A stretch of DNA of 50,636 nt from Rhodanobacter sp. C06 (GCF_002001105.1 NZ_MUNP01000063.1:1-50636), one strand, 5' to 3'. Shown: positions 16,487-25,538, counted from the first letter of the stretch. Made by a program: numbers and translations. Notes: a model not told the origin generated them from the sequence alone.

Positions 16487-17770
16487 ATGGAACAGATGCA
16501 ACGACGCGTGGGCGTGATCGGCGGTGTGCGGATTCCGTTCTGTCGCAACAACACCACCTACGCGGACGTGGGCAATTTCGGCATGTCGGTGAAGGTGCTG
16601 GGCAGCCTGGTCGAGCGCTACGGCCTGCATGGCGTGGAGCTGGGCGAGGTGGTGCTGGGCGCCGTCATCAAGCACGCCTCGGATTGGAACCTCGCGCGCG
16701 AGGCGCTGCTCTCCTCCGGCCTCGCGCCGACCACGCCCGGCATCACCACCGCGCGCGCCTGCGGCACCTCGCTGGACAACGCGATCATCGTGGCGAACAA
16801 GATCGCCTGCGGCCAGATCGAGGCCGGCATCGCCGCGGGTTCCGACACCACCAGCGACGTGCCGATCGTCTACGGCACGCGCCTGCGCAAGCGCCTGCTG
16901 GCGATCAACCGCGCGAAGGCGCCGCTGGACAAGCTGAAGATCGCGCTGCACCGCTTCTCGCTGAAGGAGCTCAAGCCGTCCTTCCCCGGCGTGGCCGAAC
17001 CGCGCACCGGCAAGTCCATGGGGGACCACTGCGAGCAGATGGCGAAGCAGTGGCACATCGGCCGCCCGGCACAGGACGAATTGGCGCTGGCCAGCCACCG
17101 CAAGCTTGCCGCCGCCTACGACGCTGGCTTCTTCGAAGACCTGATCGTGCCGTTCCGCGGCATCCAGCGCGACGGCTTCCTGCGCCCCGACACCACGCTG
17201 GAGAAACTCGCCGCGCTGAAGCCCGCGTTCGACAAGGCGTCGGGCAACGGCACGCTGACCGCAGGCAATTCCACCGGACTTTCCGATGGTGCGGCTGCCG
17301 TATTGCTGGCCAGCGAAGGCTGGGCCGCGCAGCGCGGGCTCAAGGTGCAGGCCTGGTTCCGCGACGCCGAGGTGGCCGCGGTGGACTTCGTGCACGGCGA
17401 GGGCCTGCTGATGGCGCCCACCGTGGCGGTGCCGCGCCTGCTGAAGCGCAACGGCCTCACCCTGCAGGACTTCGACTACTACGAGATCCACGAGGCGTTC
17501 GCCGCCCAGGTGCTGTGCACGCTGCGCGCGTGGGAGTCGGCGGATTACTGCCGGAACCGGCTGGGCCTGGACGCGCCGCTGGGCGCGATCGATCCGGCGA
17601 AACTCAACGTGCACGGCTCCAGCCTCGCCGTGGGCCACCCGTTCGCCGCCACCGGCGCGCGCATCATCGCGACACTGGCGAAGCTGCTGGAGCAGAAGGG
17701 TGCGGGCCGCGGCCTGATCTCGATCTGCACCGCCGGCGGCATGGGCGTCACCGCGATCCTGGAACGCTAG
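16487..17770 (+). CDS. fadI: Acetyl-CoA C-acyltransferase (FadI-type thiolase)
   Basis: A 427-residue thiolase that cleaves 3-ketoacyl-CoA (or condenses acetyl-CoA). Visible residues: nucleophile C92 (ARACGTS), the GNSTGLSDGAAAVL loop, IHEAFAAQ His, GHPFAATGAR His and the second active-site Cys in ISICTAGGMG. The insert LKIALHRFSLKEL followed by MGDHCEQMAKQW matches the long-chain FadI group more than short-chain AtoB. A second ATG three codons later (16496) is also possible. The partner hydratase/dehydrogenase (FadJ) is not adjacent. Symbol by family resemblance only. Confidence 0.88.
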   Translation: MEQMQRRVGVIGGVRIPFCRNNTTYADVGNFGMSVKVLGSLVERYGLHGVELGEVVLGAVIKHASDWNLAREALLSSGLAPTTPGITTARACGTSLDNAIIVANKIACGQIEAGIAAGSDTTSDVPIVYGTRLRKRLLAINRAKAPLDKLKIALHRFSLKELKPSFPGVAEPRTGKSMGDHCEQMAKQWHIGRPAQDELALASHRKLAAAYDAGFFEDLIVPFRGIQRDGFLRPDTTLEKLAALKPAFDKASGNGTLTAGNSTGLSDGAAAVLLASEGWAAQRGLKVQAWFRDAEVAAVDFVHGEGLLMAPTVAVPRLLKRNGLTLQDFDYYEIHEAFAAQVLCTLRAWESADYCRNRLGLDAPLGAIDPAKLNVHGSSLAVGHPFAATGARIIATLAKLLEQKGAGRGLISICTAGGMGVTAILER

Positions 17771-17793
17771 CAAAACGGTCCCGGGAGCCGACT

Positions 17794-17869
17794 GCAGGAG
17801 CGGCTTCAGCCGCGATTCCTCTGCCGTGTGCGTTGATGGCCCAAGCGTCGCGGCTGAAGCCGCTCCTGC
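17794..17869. repeat. REP-type inverted repeat doublet
   Basis: Perfect 22-bp arms at 17794-17815 and 17848-17869 around a 32-bp spacer, each arm beginning GCAGGAGCGGCTTC and internally palindromic (GCGGCT...AGCCGC). It is the second member in this window of the same repeat class as 12374-12447. It starts 24 bp after the thiolase stop and ends just before the TonB-like gene. Confidence 0.85.
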
Positions 17870-17887
17870 GTGCGAGGTCCCAGCTCC

Positions 17888-18451
17888 GTGTTGCGTCTGC
17901 GTACCACCACCTCCCTGAGCCTGCTCGCGCTGGCCGTTGGCATCGCCGGCACGCAATGGCTCAGCGGTTTCGGCACCGGCTGGGCCGGTCCCAGCGAACG
18001 CGTGGCGGGCTATGTGCCCGCGGCGCATCGCATCGGCGTGCCCGCCGCACCGCGCGTGGCGCCGCACCGTGCCGTGCGCCAGCCGCGTGCCTTCGCGGCG
18101 GTGGCGCATCGCGCCGTGCTGCCGCCGGTGGTGGCCGCCGCGCAGGCCGAAACCGCCGCTTCGCCGCCGGAGCTGGTGCCGGTATCGATGCCGGTGACGC
18201 CGGTGTCGTGGTCGCAGATGGAAGGCCACCTGCATGGCCGCGTGCTGCTGCATGTCAGCATCGACGGCAATGGCCGCGTCGCCGACGCGGCGCTGGCCGC
18301 ATCCAGCGGCGATCCCGTGCTCGACGCCCACGCCCTCGCCACCGTGCGCGGCTGGCGCTTTGCCGTGCCCGCCGATCACCCGGATGGCTTCAGCGGCGAC
18401 CTGCCGATGCGCTTCACCAGCGGTCCGCAGCAGGTGGCGCAGGCGCCGTAA
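17888..18451 (+). CDS. Small TonB-family energy transducer-like protein
   Basis: 187 residues: an N-terminal signal anchor (LSLLALAVGIAG), a 90-residue Ala/Pro/Arg/Val-rich periplasmic linker, and a C-terminal TonB-type domain (GRVLLHVSIDGNGRVADAALAASSG followed by DAHALATVRGWRF). Such proteins couple the proton-motive force to outer-membrane receptors, but no ExbB/ExbD genes are adjacent and the linker lacks the Pro-Glu/Pro-Lys repeats of classical TonB. GTG 17888 is chosen (GAGG about 10 bases upstream); GTG 17870 lies next to the REP arm. It is convergent with the TonB-dependent receptor, sharing its terminator region. Confidence 0.75.
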   Translation: MLRLRTTTSLSLLALAVGIAGTQWLSGFGTGWAGPSERVAGYVPAAHRIGVPAAPRVAPHRAVRQPRAFAAVAHRAVLPPVVAAAQAETAASPPELVPVSMPVTPVSWSQMEGHLHGRVLLHVSIDGNGRVADAALAASSGDPVLDAHALATVRGWRFAVPADHPDGFSGDLPMRFTSGPQQVAQAP

Positions 18452-18498
18452 ACGCCTCGCTGCGCTTGCGGGAAGCGCAAAGTCTGGCCCGGGCCGCG

Positions 18499-18531
18499 AA
18501 AAAAAGACCGCCGGGTCATCTCCGGCGGTCT
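18499..18531 (-). terminator. Intrinsic terminator of the TonB-dependent receptor gene
   Basis: On the bottom strand the arms GACCGCCGG and CCGGCGGTC close a hairpin followed by a run of seven T. It lies about 40 bp after the receptor stop. The hairpin without T-run could also stop the convergent TonB-like transcript. Confidence 0.88.
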
Positions 18532-18569
18532 CCTGTTACTCCCTGCGATGGGCGTAGGGCTTCAGTGCA

Positions 18570-21500
18570 TCAGTAGTCGTACGACACGCCGAAACGGACG
18601 TAACGCGGCGTCATCGAGCTGTACGGACGCAGGTAGCTGCTGCTCGTCGAGACCGGGTAGGTCTGCGTGGTGGTCTGCTTGTCGAACACGTTGTAGACCA
18701 TGACGTTGAACGCCAGCTTCTTGCCCGCCCACTCCGGCCGGTACTCGGCGCTCAGGTCGAGACGGTAGGTCCACGGCAGGCGCTGGTCGCCCGGCCGCGA
18801 AGGCTGGCCGTTGCAGAAGTGGTAGTACGGACCGTAGCCCAGACCCGGGTAGGTGCCATTCGGACCATAGGCGCCAAGGCAGGTCTTCGGGCCGCCGGAG
18901 GCGATGGCCAGGTTGCCGGACAGCATCCACTCGGGGGCGACCTGGTACGAGCCGTAGGCCTTGATCTGGTGACGACGATCATTGGCCAGCGCGCCGTTGG
19001 CGTAGTCCATGAGCGTGGCGTAGTCCCAGTCCATCGTCGCCGACACGTCTTCCTGGCCGATGTCCGAACGCACCTGGCCTTCGCTGTTGCCGTAGCTGCG
19101 CGAGTACAGGTAGTCGAGCTTGCCGAACCACTTGCCGTCGAACGGATGCTCCAGGTACAGGTTCAGGCCGTAGTACTTGCGCTTCATCGTGGTGTTGAAG
19201 CCGAAGTCCTTCGTCCAGTCCATCGGCACGGTGTAGTAGCCGCCGCCCAGCTTCGGAATGTCGAAGTAGGAGGTATTGCCCGGGTTGATCAGGATGCTGC
19301 CCGGGATCTGGCTGACGTCGTAGGTGGCCGGGTCGATACCCATCCTGTTCATCTTGGCCACGATCGACGGGCTGTCCGCAATGTCGTCGATCGCATTGCG
19401 CAGGTTGCGGTAGGTGGCCTTGGCGCCGTACACCCACGCGTCGCCCAGCTTCTTGTCGAAGCCGAGGATGTACTCGTCCTGGTATTCCGACTTGAGGTTG
19501 GTCGAAGCCGAGGTCTTCGGGTCGCGCGGCTGGCCGTACTCGCCGTTGGCCGAGACCGGCGCGCCGTCGCCCAGGTAGGTTTCGATCGGGTGCAGCCCGG
19601 TCGGGATGCCGTTCTGGTCGATGCCGGTGTAGGTGTAGTACTCGCGGGTGTACAGCGAGGAGCCGGCGGCGCGCAGCGCCACGCTGGTCGGCATGGCGAG
19701 GTAGTAGCGACCGGCGTTGCCGTAGACCTTGAAGCTGGAGTCGCCGTTGACGTCCCAGCTGAAGCCCACGCGCGGCGCCCATTGCGGCGAGGTCAGGCGG
19801 ACGTAGGGCTTGCCGGCGGCGCTGTAGTTGGTGAACTGGTCGTTGCGCAGGCCCAGCTTGACCAGCCAGCGGTCGTTGATCTGCCAGCTGTCCTCGATGT
19901 ACTGCGCACGCTGCTTCACGCGCACCGACGCGTTGTCGTGGTAGCGGTAGCGGGCCACGTAATAGCCGGTCTCGCCACCCGGCTGGGAGCCGGTGTTGGC
20001 CACCCACGGCGAGTTGTGCCAGTCGGCGCCCGGCTGCGCGGTGCCCGGACCGCCGATGATGTAGGCGTCGGGGTCATCGTCCATGGTGTTGTATTCCCAG
20101 GCGTAGCCGAGACCGGCATCCGGGAACTTGGTGCCGCCGTCGATGTTGTTCACGTCCTGGTTGTCGATGCCGCCGGTGATGGTGTGGTCGCCCAGCCGGT
20201 AGCTCAGGTCGAGGCGCAGGTTGGTGTTGGTCGAGCGGTGGCCCGGCAGGTTGATCGTCGAGACGGTCTGGCTGTTGTGGGGTGTTGCGAAGTCCGGGTT
20301 CGCGTCGGCGGCAGTGAAGATGTACGGGTAGGTCGGATCGTAGCCCGGCGTGTTGCTGTACCAGGTGCCCTTCATCTTGCCGTACATCACGCTGGCGGTC
20401 AGGTCGTCCGTGATGTAGCTGGTGAACTTCGCCGAATAAACCTCCGCACCGTTCTTGGTGTGGGTGTCGTAGCTGTTGAAGCCGCCTTCGGTCAGGGTGG
20501 CGTAGTCGAACTCGTTGTAGGTGCCCTGGTACGACGACTTGTTCGACGCCGCGGTCACCTCGAGGATGTTGCTGTCGGTGATGTTCCAGTCCAGCTTGCC
20601 GTACCACTTCGGATTGTCGTAGCGGTAATGGTCGACGAACGGCGCCACGTTCGAACCGGTGGATTCGCCCTGCCGGCGCTCGGCCTCGACGGCCGCGAAC
20701 AGGAACAGCTTGTCCTGGATCAGCGGGCCGCCGACGTAGGCGCTCGCCGTGGTGGTCCACGACTTGTTGTCCTTGCGGTACTGGCGCAGCTTGCCCTGCG
20801 AGCCGTCCTTGTTGACGTAGTACCAGTTCTTCGGATCGGCGTTCAGGTCCTTCGGGGTCCACTGGATTTGCCCGCCGAAGTGCCACTCGTTGGTGCCGCG
20901 CTTGCCGACCTGGCTGATCACGCCGCCGTCGGAACGGCCGTAGGCCGCGCCGTAACCGCCGCTCAGGATTTCCTGCTGGTCGATGGCGCCGTACGGCAGG
21001 GTGATGCCGCCGAAGCCGCTCAGCGGGTCGGTGGTGTTGAAGCCGTTGAGGTAGTACGCGTTCTCGGTGACCGAGGCGCCGCCGAACGACACCACCGAGC
21101 CGCCCAAGGCGTTGACGAAGAGCGAGCTGCCCGAGACCACGCCGGGCGCCAGCAAGGCGATCGCCTCGGCGCTGCGCGCCAGCGGCAGGCGGGCCAGCTG
21201 TTGGGAGGTGATGACGGTGCGCGAATCCACGCCGCTCACGTCGATGCTCGGCAGGCCGTTGGCCGTTACCGTCACGGCCGCCAGGCTCTGGACATTGTGC
21301 GCGCCGAAGGAAACCTCGGTACCGGAACCCACGCGCATGGTCACGTCCGCGCGCGAATCGACGGTCTGGCCGTCGCGCTGCAGGGTCACCGTGTAGCTGC
21401 CCAGCGGCAGCGAATCGAACACGTAGCGGCCGGCCGCATCCACGGTCACTTGGCGGGTGACGCCGGTGTTGCTCTTGACCAGCACGGTGTCGCCGGCCTG

Positions 21501-21629
21501 GGCCTGGCCGTAGATGCTGCCCGTGGTCGACTGGGCCATCGCGCCCGTGCCGAACAGGCACAGGGCCAGACCGATGGCCAGCGAGGTGCGGCGCAGCGGC
21601 CCTGCTTTGTGGTTTTCAGGTTGGTTCAT
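18570..21629 (-). CDS. TonB-dependent outer-membrane receptor (Oar-like, with carboxypeptidase-type N-terminal domain)
   Basis: 1019 residues. Signal peptide 1-33 (LGLALC-type core, cut after AMAQ). Residues about 35-110 form a carboxypeptidase-regulatory/CNA-B-like beta domain (GSIYGQA... GRYVFDSLPLGSYTVTL). A plug domain follows (about 115-260, SRTVITSQQLARLPL), then a long barrel rich in Tyr and Asn ending in ...RFGVSYDY with a terminal aromatic residue for BAM recognition. This architecture imports large or unknown ligands in Xanthomonadales; substrate unknown. ATG start with AGGGAG. It has its own promoter and terminator, so it is monocistronic. Confidence 0.93.
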   Translation of the reverse strand: MNQPENHKAGPLRRTSLAIGLALCLFGTGAMAQSTTGSIYGQAQAGDTVLVKSNTGVTRQVTVDAAGRYVFDSLPLGSYTVTLQRDGQTVDSRADVTMRVGSGTEVSFGAHNVQSLAAVTVTANGLPSIDVSGVDSRTVITSQQLARLPLARSAEAIALLAPGVVSGSSLFVNALGGSVVSFGGASVTENAYYLNGFNTTDPLSGFGGITLPYGAIDQQEILSGGYGAAYGRSDGGVISQVGKRGTNEWHFGGQIQWTPKDLNADPKNWYYVNKDGSQGKLRQYRKDNKSWTTTASAYVGGPLIQDKLFLFAAVEAERRQGESTGSNVAPFVDHYRYDNPKWYGKLDWNITDSNILEVTAASNKSSYQGTYNEFDYATLTEGGFNSYDTHTKNGAEVYSAKFTSYITDDLTASVMYGKMKGTWYSNTPGYDPTYPYIFTAADANPDFATPHNSQTVSTINLPGHRSTNTNLRLDLSYRLGDHTITGGIDNQDVNNIDGGTKFPDAGLGYAWEYNTMDDDPDAYIIGGPGTAQPGADWHNSPWVANTGSQPGGETGYYVARYRYHDNASVRVKQRAQYIEDSWQINDRWLVKLGLRNDQFTNYSAAGKPYVRLTSPQWAPRVGFSWDVNGDSSFKVYGNAGRYYLAMPTSVALRAAGSSLYTREYYTYTGIDQNGIPTGLHPIETYLGDGAPVSANGEYGQPRDPKTSASTNLKSEYQDEYILGFDKKLGDAWVYGAKATYRNLRNAIDDIADSPSIVAKMNRMGIDPATYDVSQIPGSILINPGNTSYFDIPKLGGGYYTVPMDWTKDFGFNTTMKRKYYGLNLYLEHPFDGKWFGKLDYLYSRSYGNSEGQVRSDIGQEDVSATMDWDYATLMDYANGALANDRRHQIKAYGSYQVAPEWMLSGNLAIASGGPKTCLGAYGPNGTYPGLGYGPYYHFCNGQPSRPGDQRLPWTYRLDLSAEYRPEWAGKKLAFNVMVYNVFDKQTTTQTYPVSTSSSYLRPYSSMTPRYVRFGVSYDY

Positions 21630-21776
21630 TTCATAGCTCCCTGGGGATGGGGCCCGGAATTTCCGGGATTCACAAAAACATACGAAATTCGGTTTGCCGG
21701 GAACAGCTCACGAATGTGTCGCACAACAGCCTGATTTTGTTCGAATTGAATCGAAATCGAGGCGGGGGACGGACGA

Positions 21777-21805
21777 CCGTATCGCAAAGAACTTGCGAGT
21801 GTCAA
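21777..21805 (-). promoter_or_regulatory. Candidate sigma70 promoter of the TonB-dependent receptor gene
   Basis: On the bottom strand a perfect -35 TTGACA (21800-21805) is followed after 17 bp by ATACGG (21777-21782). It gives an untranslated leader of about 140 bases. The surrounding DNA is unusually AT-rich for this genome. Confidence 0.5.
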
Positions 21806-22269
21806 TATTTCGTAAGTCATTGCACCGTCAACTTGCGATGCGAGATCCGTGGCGACCCGCACCCGGCCATGGGGGCGCGTCGAGGGCTGCGGCCGCTAGA
21901 CGCGGGGCCCGGGAAATCACTGCGGAATCCCGCCCTTCGCCCAGTCACGGGCGGGCGCGAAAGGGCCGCCAGGGCGATGCCGGCGCGAGGGAGCGCATCG
22001 GCCTAGCGCGCGCAGGAAGGACGACCCCCGTGTTCCGCGCGGAGCTGCAGCCGCCGGGTGCGGGCGGTCAATGGCGCGCCTTGCCGAACGGCATCTCCGG
22101 GTGGGCGCGGAGCGTGCGTCGATTCGGGCAGTCGGGAAGAGACGCAGGGAGCGGCGGCGCGGAGCACAAGCCCCGGGATCCCCGCGTGCGGGGATCCCGG
22201 GCCACATCCGGAGCCTGGTCGGCCGATCGAACGCTCAGGCGGGTCCTGGCGCGTGTCGCGCAGGCAGCC
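21806..22269. other. Intergenic stretch without a convincing gene; contains a 28-30-bp near-perfect palindrome
   Basis: No open frame here has a credible start, ribosome site or coding pattern. The main structure is a palindrome at 22172-22201: 14-bp arms (CCCGGGATCCCCGC and its complement) with a 2-base loop. It lies about 70 bp after the stop of the leftward PLD gene and may serve as its 3' end, though no T-run follows. Confidence 0.6.
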
Positions 22270-24177
22270 TCACAGGATCCCCTTCACCCCTGCTCCGAAC
22301 GCCGTGATCAGGCGCGTGTAGATCAGCTTGGGCGAGATCGCCACGTCGGGGAAGTCGCCGACCGGGGTGTAGCACTCCCGGAACTTCGGATTGTCGGGGG
22401 CGAGCGGGGCGCAGCCGGGCTTGATCTCGTAGCTGGTGGCGTAGCGGAACGGCCACAGGTCGAACAGCGGCAACCGCGAGGAGAGATCGCCGATGGCCTG
22501 GCTGATGTGGCCGAGGACCGGGATGGTCGGCTCGCGCCTGGCGATGGTCCAGGCATTCTGCGGCAAGGTGTCTTCGATGATGGAGGCGCGCAGCTCGCTG
22601 GCGAAGCGCGGGTCGTGGACGATCACCGCGGCTTCGGTGTTGTAGTGGTCCGAGCGCGGGTCGAAGTTGTGCGAACCGACCATCGCGAAGCGATCGTCCA
22701 CCACCATCGACTTGGCGTGCAGGCTGTAGCGGCGGCCGCTGCTGCGCAGCGGGGCGGGGCGGTTGCGCTTGCCCTGACTGCCGAACATGCCGGGGCGGCG
22801 CTCGTTGCCGGGGAAGCGCTGGCGCAGCTTGCCGGACTTGGCGGACTTGCCGGGCGCGGCGATGGGCTGGCCGGTGGGGCCGTCATCCTGGTCCTCGTTC
22901 GCTTCCTCGAACGCCTCGGCTGCGCTGTCGGCATGCGGCTTCAGTTCGTGAATCTGGAAGCCGTATTCGGTGAGGTAGCGGCGGCGGTGCTTGTAGGACA
23001 GCCCGTACACCGCGAACGCATCGGTGGCGGCCAGCGAGTTGGTGGAAATGATGATGCTGGGCGGCGGGTCTTCCCGGTGCAGGCGCTTGAAGATGTCCTG
23101 CGCGCGCTTGCTGAGCACCAGGTAAGGCGTCTGCAGCACCACCTCGTGCTTCGCGTCGGCGACCATGCGCATCAGGCGGCCGGTGAGTTCGCGCGCGCTG
23201 CGTTTGGTCGGCTCGTCGGTCTTGGCCGGCAGGTCGCTGAAGTAGTTCACCTGGCTCACGTGCAAGGTGTCGTCGCCGATCCAGGCGGCGAGCCAGTCGG
23301 GGTCTTCCGCTTCGGATTGCACACGCGCCACGCGCGCGGGATCGGTGTAGTGCGGCGCGGGCCAGCCGGGCGCCGCGCGGTCGCCGCGGATGCGCCGGTT
23401 GACGTCGCGCAGGCGGATCAGCGGCACCGAGCGCTTGTGCTGCCAGAACAGCGCGAAGCTGTCGGCCATTTCGCGGCCCACCGGGCCGCCGGCCATCACG
23501 TCGCGGTCGAGGTAGTCGAAATCGGGATCCCAGTTGAAGTAGCGGTTCTGGTAGTTGCGGCCGCCGGTGATGCCGATGGCGTCGTCCACCAGCAGCAGCT
23601 TGTTGTGCATGCGCTGGTTGAACTTCATGAAGCAGCAAACGACGCTGGCGGCGAATTCCAGCGGCGGCGTCTGCGCGTCGTGGAAGGTGGGGTTGTACAG
23701 CTTCACCTCGAGGTTGGGGCTGACCCGGGCGAGGCGGTCGAGCAGGCCGAGATCGTCGAAGGAGAACAGCTGGTCGGCGAGGATGCGCACCTTCACCCCT
23801 CGCCGTGCCGCCTGCACCAGTTCGTTGAGCATGAGCTGGCCGATGTCGTCCTCGTCCCAGATGTAGGTCTGCACGTCGATGCTGTGCTGCGCCGCGCGGA
23901 TCAGGCTGATCCGCGCAGCCAGGGCGGCCTCGCTGTCGTCGAGCAGGGTGACGGTGTTGACCGGTTGCCCGGGCGTGGAGTCGGCGAGTGCCTGCTGCGC
24001 GGCTTCGAGCAGCGGCGAGGGCTTGGCACAGTGGTCGGCTTGCTGGCAGCTGTCCTCGCGGCCGGGGCTGGCGGCGACGATGGCGCCGGCCGCGCGGATC
24101 TGGGCGCGGCTGAGCGTGCAGCCTTGCAGCAGCGCGACGAGCAGCAGGACGGGAAGCAGCAGCCAGCGAGGCGACAT
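22270..24177 (-). CDS. Phospholipase D-family lipoprotein (cardiolipin synthase-like)
   Basis: 635 residues with a lipoprotein signal (LLLPVLLLVALLQGC; lipobox LLQGC, Cys at about 20), so it is predicted to be anchored in the periplasm. It has two HKD motifs: H191-K193-D198 (HNKLLLVDD, then GGRNYQNRYF) and H487-K489-D494 (HAKSMVVDD, then SHNFDPRS). PLD-type catalysis: phosphatidyl transfer or phosphodiester hydrolysis. Length and motif spacing differ from cytosol-facing ClsA, whose N-terminus has two membrane helices. A low-complexity insert of about 50 residues (Glu/Asp, then Gly/Lys/Arg-rich) precedes HKD2. It is transcribed in the same direction as sixA but 214 bp away. Confidence 0.88.
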   Translation of the reverse strand: MSPRWLLLPVLLLVALLQGCTLSRAQIRAAGAIVAASPGREDSCQQADHCAKPSPLLEAAQQALADSTPGQPVNTVTLLDDSEAALAARISLIRAAQHSIDVQTYIWDEDDIGQLMLNELVQAARRGVKVRILADQLFSFDDLGLLDRLARVSPNLEVKLYNPTFHDAQTPPLEFAASVVCCFMKFNQRMHNKLLLVDDAIGITGGRNYQNRYFNWDPDFDYLDRDVMAGGPVGREMADSFALFWQHKRSVPLIRLRDVNRRIRGDRAAPGWPAPHYTDPARVARVQSEAEDPDWLAAWIGDDTLHVSQVNYFSDLPAKTDEPTKRSARELTGRLMRMVADAKHEVVLQTPYLVLSKRAQDIFKRLHREDPPPSIIISTNSLAATDAFAVYGLSYKHRRRYLTEYGFQIHELKPHADSAAEAFEEANEDQDDGPTGQPIAAPGKSAKSGKLRQRFPGNERRPGMFGSQGKRNRPAPLRSSGRRYSLHAKSMVVDDRFAMVGSHNFDPRSDHYNTEAAVIVHDPRFASELRASIIEDTLPQNAWTIARREPTIPVLGHISQAIGDLSSRLPLFDLWPFRYATSYEIKPGCAPLAPDNPKFRECYTPVGDFPDVAISPKLIYTRLITAFGAGVKGIL

Positions 24178-24391
24178 GAACGATGGACAAGGCGAGGCGT
24201 CATGCCCCAGGCAAGTTGCTGAAGTTATCCCAAAACCCGTTCGCCCCGGGCATGGCGCCGGGGCGCGGGCATGGACGCGGATACCTCGGGGGCGCGGGGA
24301 GGCCGAAGCGCCGCGGGCCTGGAGGTGGCCGTGTTCCGGCCTCGCGGAACCGCGCTGCGCCACGTTCGGCAAGAACGGTCTTTCGGGCGAT

Positions 24392-24871
24392 TCAGCGCGG
24401 CGACCAGAACGCATCCAGCCGCGCGCTGGCCGGCTCCAGCGGGCCGCTGCTGAGGTGCAGCACGGCCAGTCCGGCCGGCGGCATGCCGCGGAATTCGTCC
24501 GAACGGCCTTCCACCAGCAGTGCCACCAGCCGTTCGAGGCCGGGGTTGTGGCCGACCAGCAGCACGGTGCCGGCGTCGGCGTGCTGGTCGAGCAGGGCCA
24601 GCAGCTCGCCGGGGGTGGCGTCGTAGATCTCGCCGGCCTGTTGCAGCGGCGGCGGGTCGGCCAGCGCCGCCAGCGCCAGCTGCGCGGTTTCCTCGGCGCG
24701 CCGCGCGGGCGAGCACAGTGCGCGCAGCGGCCGCGCACCGTGCCGTGCCAGCCACGCGCCGGCGTCCTGCGCCTCGCGCCGGCCGTGCTCGCTCAGCGGG
24801 CGCTGGCGATCGTCGCCGCCGCCCTCGGCGGGCAGGGCTTCGGCGTGGCGCAGCAGGATCAGTTCGTGCAT
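24392..24871 (-). CDS. sixA: Phosphohistidine phosphatase SixA-like
   Basis: 159 residues of the histidine phosphatase superfamily: catalytic LLRHAEA (RHG-type motif, His at about 9), the conserved Arg in SPARRAEETA, and the second His in VGHNPGLE. SixA removes phosphate from His-containing phosphotransfer proteins in other bacteria. The ATG is preceded by GGAG. It lies 31 bp after the ParA-like gene on the same strand, suggesting co-transcription. Confidence 0.88.
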   Translation of the reverse strand: MHELILLRHAEALPAEGGGDDRQRPLSEHGRREAQDAGAWLARHGARPLRALCSPARRAEETAQLALAALADPPPLQQAGEIYDATPGELLALLDQHADAGTVLLVGHNPGLERLVALLVEGRSDEFRGMPPAGLAVLHLSSGPLEPASARLDAFWSPR

Positions 24872-24902
24872 GAAGGACTCCGGGGATGGTGGTGGGGCGC
24901 GC

Positions 24903-25538
24903 TCAGGCGGCCTGGCGCTTGATCCAGCGCAGCAGCGGTTTCCAGTCCTGCTGGTGGCTGCGCACCTGCTCGGACTGGTAGTCGAAGATGCCCTTGCCCA
25001 ACGCGACGAGCAGCACATAGGCCTGGCTGTCGCGCAACTGGGCGACGACGGGGAACGGCGAGGCGCTCGCGAGCTGCTCCACCGCGTCCTGGCTGGCGTG
25101 GGTCCAGGGCTTGAGCCGGTTCGCGACCAGCGCCACCGGCAGCTTGCCGCTCTTGATGCGCTTGATCGCCTGCAATGCGCCGAGGAAATGCAGCGTGGCG
25201 TCGAGGTCGAAGCTGGACGGCAGCACCGGCACCAGCAGCACGTCGGCCTGTTCGATGAAGGGTTCGAGCTCGCGCTCGCCCGAGCCGGCCGCGGTGTCGA
25301 TCAGCAGTTGCTGCGTGTCCGGCGGCACGCGCTGCAGCGCCTTGCGACCGCCTTCCAGCCCCAGCACGCCGGGTACGTGGTCGGGCCGACGCGTGGCCCA
25401 GCGGTAGCTGGAGCCTTGGTGATCGGCATCCACGATGGCGGTGTGCTGCCCGGCTTGGGCCCAGTGCGACGCCAGCTGTGTCGCCAGCGTGCTCTTGCCG
25501 CATCCCCCCTTGCTGCTCGCCACCAGCGTCGTGACCAT
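24903..25538 (-). CDS. ParA/MinD-family ATPase, orphan
   Basis: 211 residues with a deviant Walker A motif K10-GGCGKST, a switch I-type DADHQGSS, and IDTAAG (Walker B-type). There is no ParB, MinE or flagellar partner next door, so it is an orphan P-loop ATPase that could position a cell component or act with a distant partner. The C-terminal 60 residues are basic (LRWIKRQAA end), compatible with membrane or DNA contact. It is flanked by sixA and a secreted unknown on the same strand. Confidence 0.88.
   Translation of the reverse strand: MVTTLVASSKGGCGKSTLATQLASHWAQAGQHTAIVDADHQGSSYRWATRRPDHVPGVLGLEGGRKALQRVPPDTQQLLIDTAAGSGERELEPFIEQADVLLVPVLPSSFDLDATLHFLGALQAIKRIKSGKLPVALVANRLKPWTHASQDAVEQLASASPFPVVAQLRDSQAYVLLVALGKGIFDYQSEQVRSHQQDWKPLLRWIKRQAA

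Noticed and set aside
21647-22321. Several open frames in the receptor to PLD gap
   Set aside because: No ribosome site, no recognisable protein, composition typical of non-coding GC-rich DNA.
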